Below, piece after piece: positions 1 to 8,782 of a stretch of 64,000 nucleotides of DNA. Every line of letters begins with the position of its first letter. The first letter of the stretch is position 1. The stretch is from Aliikangiella coralliicola (GTDB lineage Bacteria > Pseudomonadota > Gammaproteobacteria > Enterobacterales > Kangiellaceae). The stretch covers positions 434,001-498,000 of the forward strand of contig NZ_ML660166.1 in assembly GCF_007004725.1 (NCBI RefSeq), written 5' to 3'. The translations under genes were made by a program, and so were the position numbers. The notes below the pieces were generated by a model. That model was not told the DNA's origin and ran no database searches. It saw only the letters and a list, made by a program, of their open reading frames with translations.

Positions 1-235
1 CGGATTCTTCGATTGTTTGATCACCCAAATCTTTAAATTGCGCGTTATTTCCCAGGGTGACTCCTAATTCCGAACTTAAATTAGCGGAACCACAATAAAG
101 CGCTTCTCGAATTTTCTTCGGCGCCTTGGCTGGGCCTCGCAAATAAGAAGAGTTAGCATCGCTACAAACACCGATAAGCGCTACATCGCCACTTTCAAGA
201 TCTTGATAGGAATGTTTAGATTGATCAACCGCCAT
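1..235 (-). CDS. Arginase/agmatinase-family ureohydrolase, N-terminal part
   Basis: The reverse strand reads about 78 codons from ATG at 235 to the window edge without a stop, so the C-terminal part lies outside. Residues about 21-45 include DANSSYLRGPAKAP followed by KKIREAL, the N-terminal signature of the ureohydrolase family (agmatinase, arginase, formiminoglutamase), which are manganese enzymes that hydrolyse guanidino groups to urea. The His/Asp metal-binding motifs lie beyond the edge, so the substrate cannot be assigned. A weak GAGTG precedes the ATG, and the AlkC-like gene ends 45 bp upstream. Agmatinase is the likeliest specific call, but this is inference. Confidence 0.75.
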   Translation of the reverse strand, partial: MAVDQSKHSYQDLESGDVALIGVCSDANSSYLRGPAKAPKKIREALYCGSANLSSELGVTLGNNAQFKDLGDQTIEES

Positions 236-280
236 GCCAAATTCACTCAAGTGCAAAAGGTAAAATTCAGTTTAAGCAAT

Positions 281-1360
281 TTATTCGGTCAGTTCAAATG
301 GCTTGCTCGCAACTTTTTCGCCATTGATCACAATAAAAAGCTTATGCTCACCGGGGTAATAGCGACGCGTAGTAATCGGCTTAAAAGAAAAATACTTACT
401 GATGCTTCGGCTGTTTTCAGCATACTCTCCTTCCCCAATCTTAAATATTTTTGGCGATGTTTTACCATTTGATTTCATAAAGTCGATAACAAATTCTAAA
501 CGTAACTTGCCGAGTCGTTTGTTTTTCGATTTGATATCAAAATTGAAATTAAGCTCACTTCCCATAGACACCTTTTTGTCAACCGACAATTGATTGACCA
601 CAACATGTTCAGCGTTCGAATAACCAAATAAAGGTAAGACTTTTTTATCACCCTGCTTAAGCAATCCCCGGCATGCGTGTTTAATGACCCAGTCAATTTC
701 TTTTGACCTGCCCAAATGCTCTGTTGCGATTTCGACAACCACATCAGGATTATCTTTAGAAATATCATTCAGGTTATTAGCGACACTACGCCTCACGTAC
801 AGGCTTTCGTCATCCATCAGATTAAGAATGATATCCAGAACCGGTTGGGGATTTTTCTTAAATTCTGGTAGCGCCATTGCCCAGGGTAATCGAGGGCGAC
901 ATCCCTCCGAAGCCAGCCGTCTCAAATGCTCGTTTTGAGATCTAGACCACCGCTTCATTTGTTTCATCGTTTTCTCGGTATCCTGCATAATAAAGGGTCG
1001 AATAGCAAACTCGGCACTCGATGCGGAAGTGAAATGTGCTAGAGCTTTCATCGATAGCCGGTAGTCATTCAGCCCATACTGTTCGACAAAATCAGGAAAC
1101 AGCATATGTCCGAGACCTGAGAACTTTTCAGAAACAGGCGTCAGAATGTTAATCGCTTCGGTGTAGCTCTTGGGTAAAAACTCGCCGAGCAAGAAGACAA
1201 TACGACGCATACGCGCTTTGAGTTCCAATGATTCCCATTCATCGGATAATACTTTCCGGTTAAACGCGCGACTGTTAAAAGCAGGATGCTCTTTTTTGAC
1301 TTCCCTCGATAATGATTTGACTAATTTTTCTGAATAATGATTTTTTAGCGGCTCTGGCAT
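281..1360 (-). CDS. AlkC-type DNA alkylation repair glycosylase with C-terminal Ig-like domain
   Basis: 359 aa. Residues 1 to about 248 form a helical HEAT-like-repeat fold typical of the AlkC/AlkD superfamily, including EGCRPRLPW at 152-160 and VRRSVANNLNDISKDNP at 189-205. AlkC enzymes excise N-alkylated bases such as 3-methyladenine and 3-methylcytosine without flipping the base out. Residues about 252-359 are beta-rich (SELNFNFDIKSK, RRYYPGEHKLFIVINGEK) and look like the Ig-like appendage described for one AlkC subgroup (AlkC-beta). It reads toward the ureohydrolase fragment and is separated from the GNAT gene by about 110 bp, so a loose operon is possible. No adaptive-response (Ada) site was recognised. 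The family is clear; subgroup assignment rests on domain layout. Confidence 0.85.
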   Translation of the reverse strand: MPEPLKNHYSEKLVKSLSREVKKEHPAFNSRAFNRKVLSDEWESLELKARMRRIVFLLGEFLPKSYTEAINILTPVSEKFSGLGHMLFPDFVEQYGLNDYRLSMKALAHFTSASSAEFAIRPFIMQDTEKTMKQMKRWSRSQNEHLRRLASEGCRPRLPWAMALPEFKKNPQPVLDIILNLMDDESLYVRRSVANNLNDISKDNPDVVVEIATEHLGRSKEIDWVIKHACRGLLKQGDKKVLPLFGYSNAEHVVVNQLSVDKKVSMGSELNFNFDIKSKNKRLGKLRLEFVIDFMKSNGKTSPKIFKIGEGEYAENSRSISKYFSFKPITTRRYYPGEHKLFIVINGEKVASKPFELTE

Positions 1361-1410
1361 TGAAAGTTATCTACATAGTAATTAATTTAATTCCTACTTT
1401 ATTAGAGCGC

Positions 1411-1432
1411 TACTGACAGCCTTGTGTCAGTA
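1411..1432. repeat. 8-bp perfect stem-loop between GNAT and AlkC genes
   Basis: TACTGACA, a 6-nt loop and TGTCAGTA form a perfect hairpin just downstream of the acetyltransferase stop. No U-tract follows on the minus strand, so it is at best a weak transcript end or an RNA-stabilising stem. Confidence 0.4.
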
Positions 1433-1469
1433 TACCCAAGATCGCCGAAATATTAACGAACATCGATTC

Positions 1470-1937
1470 TCATTCTGCTCGGTCAATTGTGCTTTTATCC
1501 ATTCTGAAGATGCACAGGTCTTCCAAATTATTAGCACCCAAAGATTCGTAAAATCGAATCGCATTATGATTGCTTTTCATGCACCACCATTCAAATCGAG
1601 CATAACCGCGGCTTTTAGCAAGGCGAGTTAAGTAATTCATTAATTCTTTACCATACCCTTTGCTGCGAAACTCAGGCTCTATATATAAATCGTCGAGGTG
1701 AATTCCTTTTTTTCCGGTAGTTGTAGAAAATGTTTCATAAAAGGTTGCAAAACCAAAGAAACGATTGCCACTTTTTAAAAGCACGGCTTCCGCTCTGGCG
1801 TCTTCGGACAATAAATTGATTTTTAAATCCTCAAGGGTAACCGATACTTGATAAGGAAGCGCTTCTTCCACAGCTAACGCTTTAATATATTCAAAAATAA
1901 GATCAGCATTTTCGATTTGGGCTGCTACTATTTCCAT
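1470..1937 (-). CDS. GNAT-family N-acetyltransferase
   Basis: 155 aa from the ATG at 1937. An upstream in-frame ATG at 1985 exists, but the internal ATG has GAAGG about 10 nt before it and gives a normal GNAT N-terminus. Residues 77-100 (KKGIHLDDLYIEPEFRSKGY) hold the beta4 strand and the RSKGYG acetyl-CoA pyrophosphate loop (about 91-96). SNHNAIRFYESLG near the C-terminus is the usual motif-B end. The family transfers an acetyl group from acetyl-CoA to an amine. The layout is close to the diamine/polyamine acetyltransferase branch, but the substrate is not readable from sequence. It is a single soluble domain of normal length. Confidence 0.85.
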   Translation of the reverse strand: MEIVAAQIENADLIFEYIKALAVEEALPYQVSVTLEDLKINLLSEDARAEAVLLKSGNRFFGFATFYETFSTTTGKKGIHLDDLYIEPEFRSKGYGKELMNYLTRLAKSRGYARFEWWCMKSNHNAIRFYESLGANNLEDLCIFRMDKSTIDRAE

Positions 1938-2159
1938 GTTAAAACGACCTTCTGAAATCAACGACAAATGGCAGGATTGGCACATCTTTAGAAAGTAACA
2001 GGCCCGTCTCTTTAACTCAATTCTTTAACCTTTGTGCAGATATAATTGTTGGTAATGATCTCACGAGTTTTGGCCTCATTTCAGAGGCCTCTCGGTTAAT
2101 TCAGCCACCTAACAACCAAATTCGTTTCTGGCTTCCTGGTCAACTCTCAGTCAGAATCA

Positions 2160-3707
2160 TTAATGCACGTTGTGCATCATTCGCTTTAATAGCGGTACAA
2201 ACAAAACAAACACCAAAGCGCTGATAATTCCCATCCAGGCAATCCCTGAAAAGGTATCGTAATAAACCTGGCTGGGGCTGAGCCCGCCATCGGTGCTCGC
2301 AAATTTAGCAATTATACCTGCTATATATTGTGCTCCTGCAGTTCCTAAAAACCAGATCCCCATCATTAAACCAGCCAGTCGAGGAATGGATAATTTAGTT
2401 ATCATAGAAAGACCTATCGGCGAAAGGCATAACTCACCAGTAGTTAACAACAAATGCGCCAATACCAACCAGAAGAGATTGACAGAATTGCCATCGCCAG
2501 CAATCAAGATCCCTACAGCCATTGAAGCGAAGCCTAACCCAACCTGAAAAATCCCTAATACAAACTTCATTGGCGTACTCGGTTCTCGATTTTTACTGGC
2601 AAGATAAACCCATAGCTTGGCGAACAAAGGTGCCAACAGCACAATAAAAATCGCATTCAATGCTTGCAATGTTGAGGAAGGAATTTCAAATCCCCAAACC
2701 ACGCGGTCAACCACTCGTTCTGCAAAAAGATTCATTGAACTTCCGGTTTGCTCAAAGCTCAGAAAAAATACAACAGAGGCTAAGGTTAGCCCCAGTGCAG
2801 CAAACATTTGCTCGCGCTCGACTTTGCCTGATTTTTGTAAACAGAACCAGATAACGACAATCAACGCTAAAATAGCGGTACTGCCAAGCAGAGCCCCTAC
2901 CGCAGCATGATTTTGAACCAATTGCCAGACAACAAATACCGAGGCAAATAGCCCCAGGTAAATTGCATGCTCAAGGCAAAGTCTTCCAAACAACGATTGT
3001 TTGAGCTTTTGTGGCTGCGGAGACTCTGCCACGCCATTAAGTTTTGGCTGTCCAAAAGCAAATCCAACCAGACCAATCAACATTCCCACACCAGCCAAAC
3101 CAAAACCATAGTTCCAGCCGTAAGTTTGCCCGAGGTAACCGCAACCAATTGAAGCAAGCGCCGAACCAATATTGATCCCCATATAGAAGATGGTAAACCC
3201 TGCGTCACGGCGTGGATCATTTTTGTGATATAGCTTACCAACAATGGTCGAAATGTTCGGCTTGAGCATGCCCACGCCTACAATAATCAGCGCCAGCGAA
3301 AAGAAAAAAGTTTGCAAAGCAACCTGATCGACAATGAGTTTTCCCTCGTTGTCAGTAAAAGCTTGTTCGCCTTCGAAAGCCATCCCGAAGTGTCCCAGGC
3401 ATAAGAGTATTCCCCCGAAAAAAACCGCTTTACGCCCTCCGAGGTATCGGTCAGCCAACAATCCACCGAAAATAGGCAGCGCATAAACCAACGAAAAATA
3501 GCTCCCAAAAATATCAGCGGCGTCGGCATCGCTGAATAAAAAGTGCTGGGTTAAGTAAAAAATAAGTAGTGCTTTTAACCCATAAAAACTGAACCGCTCC
3601 CACATCTCCATAAAAAAACAAACTGCGAGCCCCGGTGGATGAGTGACCTTTGATGACGATTTTGCCTGCTCTTGTTCTGATTGTTCTTGTTCGATTGTGA
3701 TATCCAT
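2160..3707 (-). CDS. Proton-dependent oligopeptide transporter (POT/PTR family)
   Basis: 515 aa, strongly hydrophobic, about 14 predicted membrane spans as in bacterial Dtp proteins. The family signature ExxERFxFYG is at 34-43 (MEMWERFSFYG), and the second PTR signature FTIFYMGINIGS is present. These inner-membrane MFS symporters import di- and tripeptides with protons. The first 22 residues are Glu/Gln-rich and soluble. GGAGG lies about 5 nt before the ATG at 3707. It is transcribed divergently from the winged-helix/TPR regulator at 3966, so that regulator could control it; this is inferred from position only. Confidence 0.93.
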   Translation of the reverse strand: MDITIEQEQSEQEQAKSSSKVTHPPGLAVCFFMEMWERFSFYGLKALLIFYLTQHFLFSDADAADIFGSYFSLVYALPIFGGLLADRYLGGRKAVFFGGILLCLGHFGMAFEGEQAFTDNEGKLIVDQVALQTFFFSLALIIVGVGMLKPNISTIVGKLYHKNDPRRDAGFTIFYMGINIGSALASIGCGYLGQTYGWNYGFGLAGVGMLIGLVGFAFGQPKLNGVAESPQPQKLKQSLFGRLCLEHAIYLGLFASVFVVWQLVQNHAAVGALLGSTAILALIVVIWFCLQKSGKVEREQMFAALGLTLASVVFFLSFEQTGSSMNLFAERVVDRVVWGFEIPSSTLQALNAIFIVLLAPLFAKLWVYLASKNREPSTPMKFVLGIFQVGLGFASMAVGILIAGDGNSVNLFWLVLAHLLLTTGELCLSPIGLSMITKLSIPRLAGLMMGIWFLGTAGAQYIAGIIAKFASTDGGLSPSQVYYDTFSGIAWMGIISALVFVLFVPLLKRMMHNVH

Positions 3708-3720
3708 TTTGCCTCCTGAG
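3708..3720 (-). promoter_or_regulatory. Strong ribosome binding site of the peptide transporter
   Basis: On the minus strand CTCAGGAGGCAAA directly precedes the ATG at 3707: a full GGAGG core with near-ideal spacing. Confidence 0.7.
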
Positions 3721-3846
3721 AATTGTTAGCGCTGCATCAAATGAACGGGAAATTTATTTTTGGTTCTACCCCGGACAAGTTTTCTTTTTTGGTCAAACTG
3801 ACGCCAACCATTATTAACAAAAACCAGAAATGCCCCATGAAATGCA

Positions 3847-3890
3847 GGTGAAGCTTACTGAAACATTTGGTGAAGATACGGTGAAGCTTT
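3847..3890 (+). promoter_or_regulatory. Three direct repeats GGTGAAG on an 11-bp helical grid (candidate operator)
   Basis: GGTGAAG occurs at 3847, 3869 and 3880, so the starts are 22 and 11 bp apart. OmpR/PhoB-type winged-helix proteins typically bind direct repeats with 11-bp periodicity, and the next gene encodes such a domain. Two copies extend to GGTGAAGCTT. They sit in the divergent spacer between the peptide transporter and the regulator, about 21 bp upstream of a -35-like TTGAAA. Confidence 0.5.
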
Positions 3891-3900
3891 TTGAAAATGC

Positions 3901-3928
3901 TTGAAATTTAAAGGGGTTTCGATAATCT
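3901..3928 (+). promoter_or_regulatory. Candidate sigma-70 promoter of the winged-helix/TPR regulator
   Basis: TTGAAA at 3901-3906 and TAATCT at 3923-3928 are separated by 16 bp, immediately downstream of the phased GGTGAAG repeats and about 40 bp before the proposed TTG start. The -10 is imperfect. Confidence 0.35.
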
Positions 3929-3965
3929 GGACTTTCACTAAAACAAAAAACGGGAATATCGCAGG

Positions 3966-6146
3966 TTGTTTAAAACTTCAGCAACAAAACGCCAATTTCA
4001 GATTGAAGATATCAAACTTGACCCAGAAACCGGTCAGGTATGGCGTGGCACTGAAGAAATATCACTACCGAAACTTTCTTTTCAATTGCTCAGAGTGCTG
4101 GTCGAAAATTCGCCAAATGTCCTTGAACAGGAAGAATTGATTGGAGAAGTATGGCCCGACATGGTTGTCGGCGACGAAACCCTCAAACAACGGGTCAGAT
4201 TACTGAGAAAAGCGCTAGGTGACAACGCTCAGTCCCCCAAATACATCGGAGTTGTCAGAGGGCGCGGTTATCGACTACTTCCGGAAGTTAAGATCCTGTT
4301 AATTAACCAGACCACACCAATTGAGTATGATCTGGCCAGCAGTGACCGCGTACCGAATCTTTTTACTTCCAATACGCAAAAACTCTGGCAAAACATTTCG
4401 CTGGCTTTATCTGCTTTTATCGCACTTTTATTGATTTCTCTATTTATTCTAAGTAATCAACTCAGTCAAAAGTCAAAGAGTCATTCGCTGCAACACCTGG
4501 CAATCCTCCCCTTCGTTAATATTACGCAAAACCCGGAGGATAACTATCTGGCCAGCGGTATGACAACTGAACTTATTCAAGTGATGTCTGAAATCGAAAC
4601 GCTCAAAGTGTCATCACAACAGGCAGTACAACCCTATGCCCGAACTGAGCGTTCAATCAGCAAAATTGCTACTCAGCTGGACGTTGGCTCTATCTTAGAC
4701 GGCTCTTTATATCGGCAAAATAATTTATTGCATTTGAAATTCAAGCTAATCAATACGAATACTTCAGATCTATTGTGGCAGGCAGAGTACGATTTTGAGT
4801 CCGACGATATTTTAGCAATACAGCGAAAAGTGATTTCTCAAATAACCAGTCGTCTGAAAGCTAAACTCAATAAATCCCAGGTATTGGATTCACTTTCACT
4901 AACGCAACCTACCCAGGTTGTCAAAGCTTACGATTTGTATTTGAGGGGACGAGATTACTATAGTCGATATCGACAAACCGATAATCAAACCGCGATTAAT
5001 CTGTACCAACAATCACTCAAACTTGATCCGACATTCGCGCTCGCTTACGCGGGTTTAGCTGATGCCTACAGTCAAGGGGTTTACCAGTTTGGCGCGGGCG
5101 AATCGTGGCGAAAACTGGCACTTGAGTCAGCTCGCCAGTCGGTCACGTTGGGCGAAGAAAGAGCAGAGTCTCACAAAGCGCTAGGATTAGCTTACTACCT
5201 GAACGGTCAACTCAAACAAGCTATTCAATCAAATTTGCGAGCGATTAAACTATCTCCCAGGCACGCACAGGCTGCAACTAATCTTGCGTACCTCTACCGC
5301 CAAACCGGGCAACTTGCCAACGCAATGAAATGGAATTTAAGAGCCGCCGAACTCAACCCTAATTACGCGACAGTTTATGCTCATTTAGGGCAAACTCTGG
5401 AGAGTTTACAAGTTTACGATAAGGCAGAAGAGAGTTATCTAAGAGCCTTACAGCTACAGCCGGACTATGTACTAGCCACCAGACTCTACGCGGATTATCT
5501 TGCTATTCATGATCACCATTCCAAAGCAAAAGCGCTCATTAGCGACGCCATCAAAACTTTCCCACAAGAATTTTCCTACCTGTTAACGGCGGGAGAAATC
5601 GAGCTGTATCAAGGTCAATTTCTAGAAGCATTCTCATTTTTTCAACAAGCAAGCTTACTGCCACACACTGAGGAAAACCTCGAGCTACAGCTACTTTTAG
5701 CCGTGAGTCAAAAAATTCTCGACCAAAATAACGATGACATAAAACAAGCCAAACTGATGCAGGTGATTGATGCCTGGCATAACCTTCGCATTAAAAATAT
5801 TACGATAAGCGAATTAAAAGCAAAGAACTCTTCGTTTGAAGGTATACAACATGATGAGAGAATGAAGACTAGCGAAACTGGTATTTCAGCCTCTCCCCAA
5901 ATAGTCAATCGAGCCAGCGAAAACCCTAGAGACTATTTTCTATTGGCAATCGCCCTGAGCGCCATCAACAAACCTCAATCAAGCGCTGAAGCCCTGATAG
6001 AAGCGATTAATCGCGGCTGGACAAATCTAAGATTAATCAACCACCTTCCCTTATTTCGAGAAATTAGACAGTTACCAGAGCTCAAGACCGCTCTTAAGAA
6101 TTTGCAAAATCGAATTCATGAGCAAAAACAAACCATCAAGCCTTAA
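3966..6146 (+). CDS. Membrane-anchored winged-helix (ToxR/CadC-type) regulator with TPR sensor region
   Basis: 726 aa. Residues about 12-106 form an OmpR/PhoB-type winged helix (LPKLSFQLLRVL, VWPDMVVGDETLKQRVRLLR, ending GVVRGRGYRLLPE). A single membrane span follows at about 144-164. Then comes a FlgO-like periplasmic segment beginning LAILPFVNITQNPEDNYLASG (about 178) and several TPR repeats (about 315-620, for example LDPTFALAYAGLADAY). This is the CadC-like architecture in which a periplasmic sensor controls a cytoplasmic DNA-binding domain. The start is a TTG, chosen because it places the first strand of the winged helix where the family begins; no better ATG exists. The candidate operator and promoter lie just upstream. 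The ligand is unknown. Confidence 0.85.
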   Translation: MFKTSATKRQFQIEDIKLDPETGQVWRGTEEISLPKLSFQLLRVLVENSPNVLEQEELIGEVWPDMVVGDETLKQRVRLLRKALGDNAQSPKYIGVVRGRGYRLLPEVKILLINQTTPIEYDLASSDRVPNLFTSNTQKLWQNISLALSAFIALLLISLFILSNQLSQKSKSHSLQHLAILPFVNITQNPEDNYLASGMTTELIQVMSEIETLKVSSQQAVQPYARTERSISKIATQLDVGSILDGSLYRQNNLLHLKFKLINTNTSDLLWQAEYDFESDDILAIQRKVISQITSRLKAKLNKSQVLDSLSLTQPTQVVKAYDLYLRGRDYYSRYRQTDNQTAINLYQQSLKLDPTFALAYAGLADAYSQGVYQFGAGESWRKLALESARQSVTLGEERAESHKALGLAYYLNGQLKQAIQSNLRAIKLSPRHAQAATNLAYLYRQTGQLANAMKWNLRAAELNPNYATVYAHLGQTLESLQVYDKAEESYLRALQLQPDYVLATRLYADYLAIHDHHSKAKALISDAIKTFPQEFSYLLTAGEIELYQGQFLEAFSFFQQASLLPHTEENLELQLLLAVSQKILDQNNDDIKQAKLMQVIDAWHNLRIKNITISELKAKNSSFEGIQHDERMKTSETGISASPQIVNRASENPRDYFLLAIALSAINKPQSSAEALIEAINRGWTNLRLINHLPLFREIRQLPELKTALKNLQNRIHEQKQTIKP

Positions 6147-6408
6147 TCTCAAATAGAGAACAACATCTTATCTTGTTCAATTGATTAGCAAACAATCAAC
6201 AGAGTTTTCTTGAGGTTTCACTATTCTCTGGCTAGGCTTAATTAAACTGGGTCTGAGATAAAAAGAGTGAAACAAAAAACCAAAATAACAGTTGCTCGAT
6301 TTAACAGAATAAACCGACAAGATTAGCTGGTGCTTACTATATCCGCTTAAGTACAGCTAAACGCCCAAATGCTACCCAAACAACAAAATAACCTGATAGG
6401 AGCCATCC

Positions 6409-8478
6409 GTGTCGGAATATCAGCTGTACGCCAAATCGTTTCCCGAACCGAAAGATATTCAAGGAATGTCTCAGCCTCAGCTGGCACAACTAGTGGAACA
6501 CTATCAGCAAGCCGTCAAGGTACAGCAAACTCTCTTTCAAATCGCCAACACGCCAATACACAACGGCAACCTGGACAAACTATTTGAATCAATCCATAAG
6601 GCATTAAACAAAATCATTTACGCGAAAAACATCATCATTGCGACCCTTGATGAGGAGGAAGAAAGTCTCACATTTGAATATTTTAAAGACAGCGTTGACA
6701 CTATGGCGCCTGAAGAAATCTGCTCTTTGCCATCAGCCAGAATAAAATATACTTTTACTGGTTACGTGTTGAGAACAGGGCTTCCTTTATTAGCGGATCA
6801 AAATAAAATGCGCCAGCTAATGGAAAAAGGTGAAGTCTGCCTGGTCGGACAAAATTGTCAATGCTGGATGGGGGTTCCGCTAGTCAATGATGGAAAAAAT
6901 TTCGGCGTGCTTGCATTGCAAAGTTACGATGCCTCGATAAAGTACGAGCAGTCCGATCTTGAGTTGCTTAGTTTCGTCGCAGGCCACATTTCCACAGCAA
7001 TTAATCGCAAAAAAATGACCGATGTGATTGTCAATATGAATAAAGAGTTACAACATTCTCATGCACAACTCGAAGAAAAAGTTCAACAACGAACCCGGGA
7101 ACTAGTCACTTCAAATTACGAACTCCATAAGCTATTACGAGAAAGAGAAAAAACCCAGGCAAAACTTTACCACGATGCACTTCATGACACCTTAACCGGT
7201 CTGCCGAACAGGACGCTTTTCATCGACAGGTTGCTCAAAGCGATGAATCGGAGTGATAGCCGCGAAGCACTAAAATACGCCGTATTATTCATCGACCTTG
7301 ATCGATTTAAAGTCATTAACGATAGCTTGGGACATCTTACCGGCGATCTATTGCTCAAAGAAGTAGCTACCCGCCTGGAAAAAGCAATTCGCCCCTGTGA
7401 TTCTATCGCGCGATTTGGCGGCGACGAGTTTTGCATTTTACTCGAAGGCGATATCAATAAAAAAGAAACCGTTAGTATTTCGCAAAGAATTGTTGAGCTG
7501 GTTTCGAAACCTTACGTTATTCAGGGTACTGAAGTTTTCACCTCACCAAGCGTCGGTATTACCCAAAACCAACCGCATTATAAAAACCCCGAGGAAGTAT
7601 TAAGAGACGCTGACGCGGCAATGTATCAAGCAAAATCAAAAGGAAAAGCTTGCTACGAATTTTTTGATATTGATATGCATTTCAACGCCGTCAAAAGACT
7701 TCAACTAGAAACAGATTTAAGGGTGGCTTTGAAAGAAGGCGAACTAGATGTCCACTTTCAACCAGTCATCGATCTCACTGATCGAACAATTGTCGGATTT
7801 GAATCACTAGTCAGATGGAATCATCACGAGCAAGGCTTTATTAACCCGTTAGACTTTATCGAAATAGCCGAGGAAACAGGCCTGATCATCGAGTTAGGAA
7901 AACAGGTGTTAACTCGTGCCATCCATGAAATTAGTCGATGGCGCCAACAAAACGAAAAGTTCTCGCAGCTTTATGTGAGCGTCAACCTATCCCCAAAACA
8001 GTTAGAAAATCCCGAGCTAACAAATGACATTTTCTCACTCTTGTCAGAGACAAAACTCCCGGCGTACTGCCTTAAACTTGAAATTACTGAGAGCATTTTA
8101 ATCGACAACTTCGACGTTGCCAAAAAAGTTCTCAACGAGTTCAATAACGCTGGAATTGAAATTATGCTCGACGACTTTGGTACTGGCTTTTCTTCCCTCA
8201 GCTATCTACATCATTTCCCGATCGCTTTGGTCAAAATTGACGGCTCCTTTGTTAATAACATGTTTCAAGAAGCGACCGATTTAGCAGTGATAAAATCAGT
8301 AAAAATACTCGCCTCCGGGCTCGATATGGAAGTTATTGCAGAAGGGCTTGAAACAGAAGAACAATTCTCAAAACTTAAGCAACTCAACATCGAATATTCG
8401 CAAGGTTATTTGATTTCAAAGCCGTTGAGTGGAGAAGAGATAACACAAAAACTTAGCACAGGAAGTTTGAATTGGTAG
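6409..8478 (+). CDS. GAF-GGDEF-EAL cyclic-di-GMP signalling protein
   Basis: 689 aa from GTG, with AGGAG 7 nt upstream. It has an N-terminal helical segment, a GAF sensor (about 45-195), a coiled coil (about 205-250, LEEKVQQRTREL), a GGDEF domain with intact GGDEF at 337-341 and an RxxD inhibitory site at 328-331, and an EAL domain. The EAL signature reads ESL (465-467), a tolerated variant. LEITES, LDDFGTGFSS (D588, D589), VKIDGSF and AEGLET are present, so both diguanylate cyclase and phosphodiesterase activities look possible. There are no membrane spans, so it is cytoplasmic. The GAF domain has a Cys-rich stretch (EVCLVGQNCQCW) that might bind a cofactor or sense redox; that is inference. 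Targets probably include motility, given the flagellar genes nearby. Confidence 0.92.
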   Translation: MSEYQLYAKSFPEPKDIQGMSQPQLAQLVEHYQQAVKVQQTLFQIANTPIHNGNLDKLFESIHKALNKIIYAKNIIIATLDEEEESLTFEYFKDSVDTMAPEEICSLPSARIKYTFTGYVLRTGLPLLADQNKMRQLMEKGEVCLVGQNCQCWMGVPLVNDGKNFGVLALQSYDASIKYEQSDLELLSFVAGHISTAINRKKMTDVIVNMNKELQHSHAQLEEKVQQRTRELVTSNYELHKLLREREKTQAKLYHDALHDTLTGLPNRTLFIDRLLKAMNRSDSREALKYAVLFIDLDRFKVINDSLGHLTGDLLLKEVATRLEKAIRPCDSIARFGGDEFCILLEGDINKKETVSISQRIVELVSKPYVIQGTEVFTSPSVGITQNQPHYKNPEEVLRDADAAMYQAKSKGKACYEFFDIDMHFNAVKRLQLETDLRVALKEGELDVHFQPVIDLTDRTIVGFESLVRWNHHEQGFINPLDFIEIAEETGLIIELGKQVLTRAIHEISRWRQQNEKFSQLYVSVNLSPKQLENPELTNDIFSLLSETKLPAYCLKLEITESILIDNFDVAKKVLNEFNNAGIEIMLDDFGTGFSSLSYLHHFPIALVKIDGSFVNNMFQEATDLAVIKSVKILASGLDMEVIAEGLETEEQFSKLKQLNIEYSQGYLISKPLSGEEITQKLSTGSLNW

Positions 8479-8782
8479 TCAACAAAAACACTAGCTGTAG
8501 ATAATAGACTTTACTCTCAGTTTATTATTTTAGCTTTTCCAACAACAAATATACTAAATATTTAAGCTGCCTTATATTTAGCCTGGTTCCAATATTCGAG
8601 TTTATGATCTTATATTAATAGCAAGATGCTATTTTGATTATCGGTACTAATTATGAAGATAATATTGCGATAAACACAATTGAAATTAATAAAGGGGTTA
8701 TTCGCAAAAAAAATCCAGTCGACAATTGCCGACTGGATTTTACAGGTTTGAGTTTATCAAACTTGTGACATCTAATTGATGA
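8479..8782. other. Convergent spacer between the GGDEF-EAL gene and the TonB receptor
   Basis: 304 bp, very AT-rich. It holds the TonB-receptor terminator at 8706-8739; otherwise no gene or further signal was recognised. Confidence 0.6.
8706..8739 (-). terminator. Rho-independent terminator of the TonB receptor gene
   Basis: On the minus strand a 10-bp perfect stem (AATCCAGTCG / CGACTGGATT, 8712-8721 with 8730-8739) with an 8-nt loop is followed by a run of eight T. It lies about 45 bp past the stop codon. Confidence 0.9.

Noticed and set aside
203-472. Plus-strand reading frame over the AlkC 3' end
   Set aside because: Antisense shadow of the arginase-family and AlkC genes; no RBS.
2068-2090. 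GGCCTC-GAGGCC hairpin downstream of the peptide transporter as a terminator
   Set aside because: Stem of only 6 bp and followed on the minus strand by A-rich, not T-rich, sequence.
6159-6179. GAACAA-TTGTTC hairpin after the winged-helix/TPR gene as a terminator
   Set aside because: 6-bp AT-rich stem without a T-run; too weak.
7801-7809. EAL motif written ESL as evidence of an inactive phosphodiesterase
   Set aside because: The catalytic Glu and the other metal-binding motifs are intact; the middle residue varies in active enzymes.
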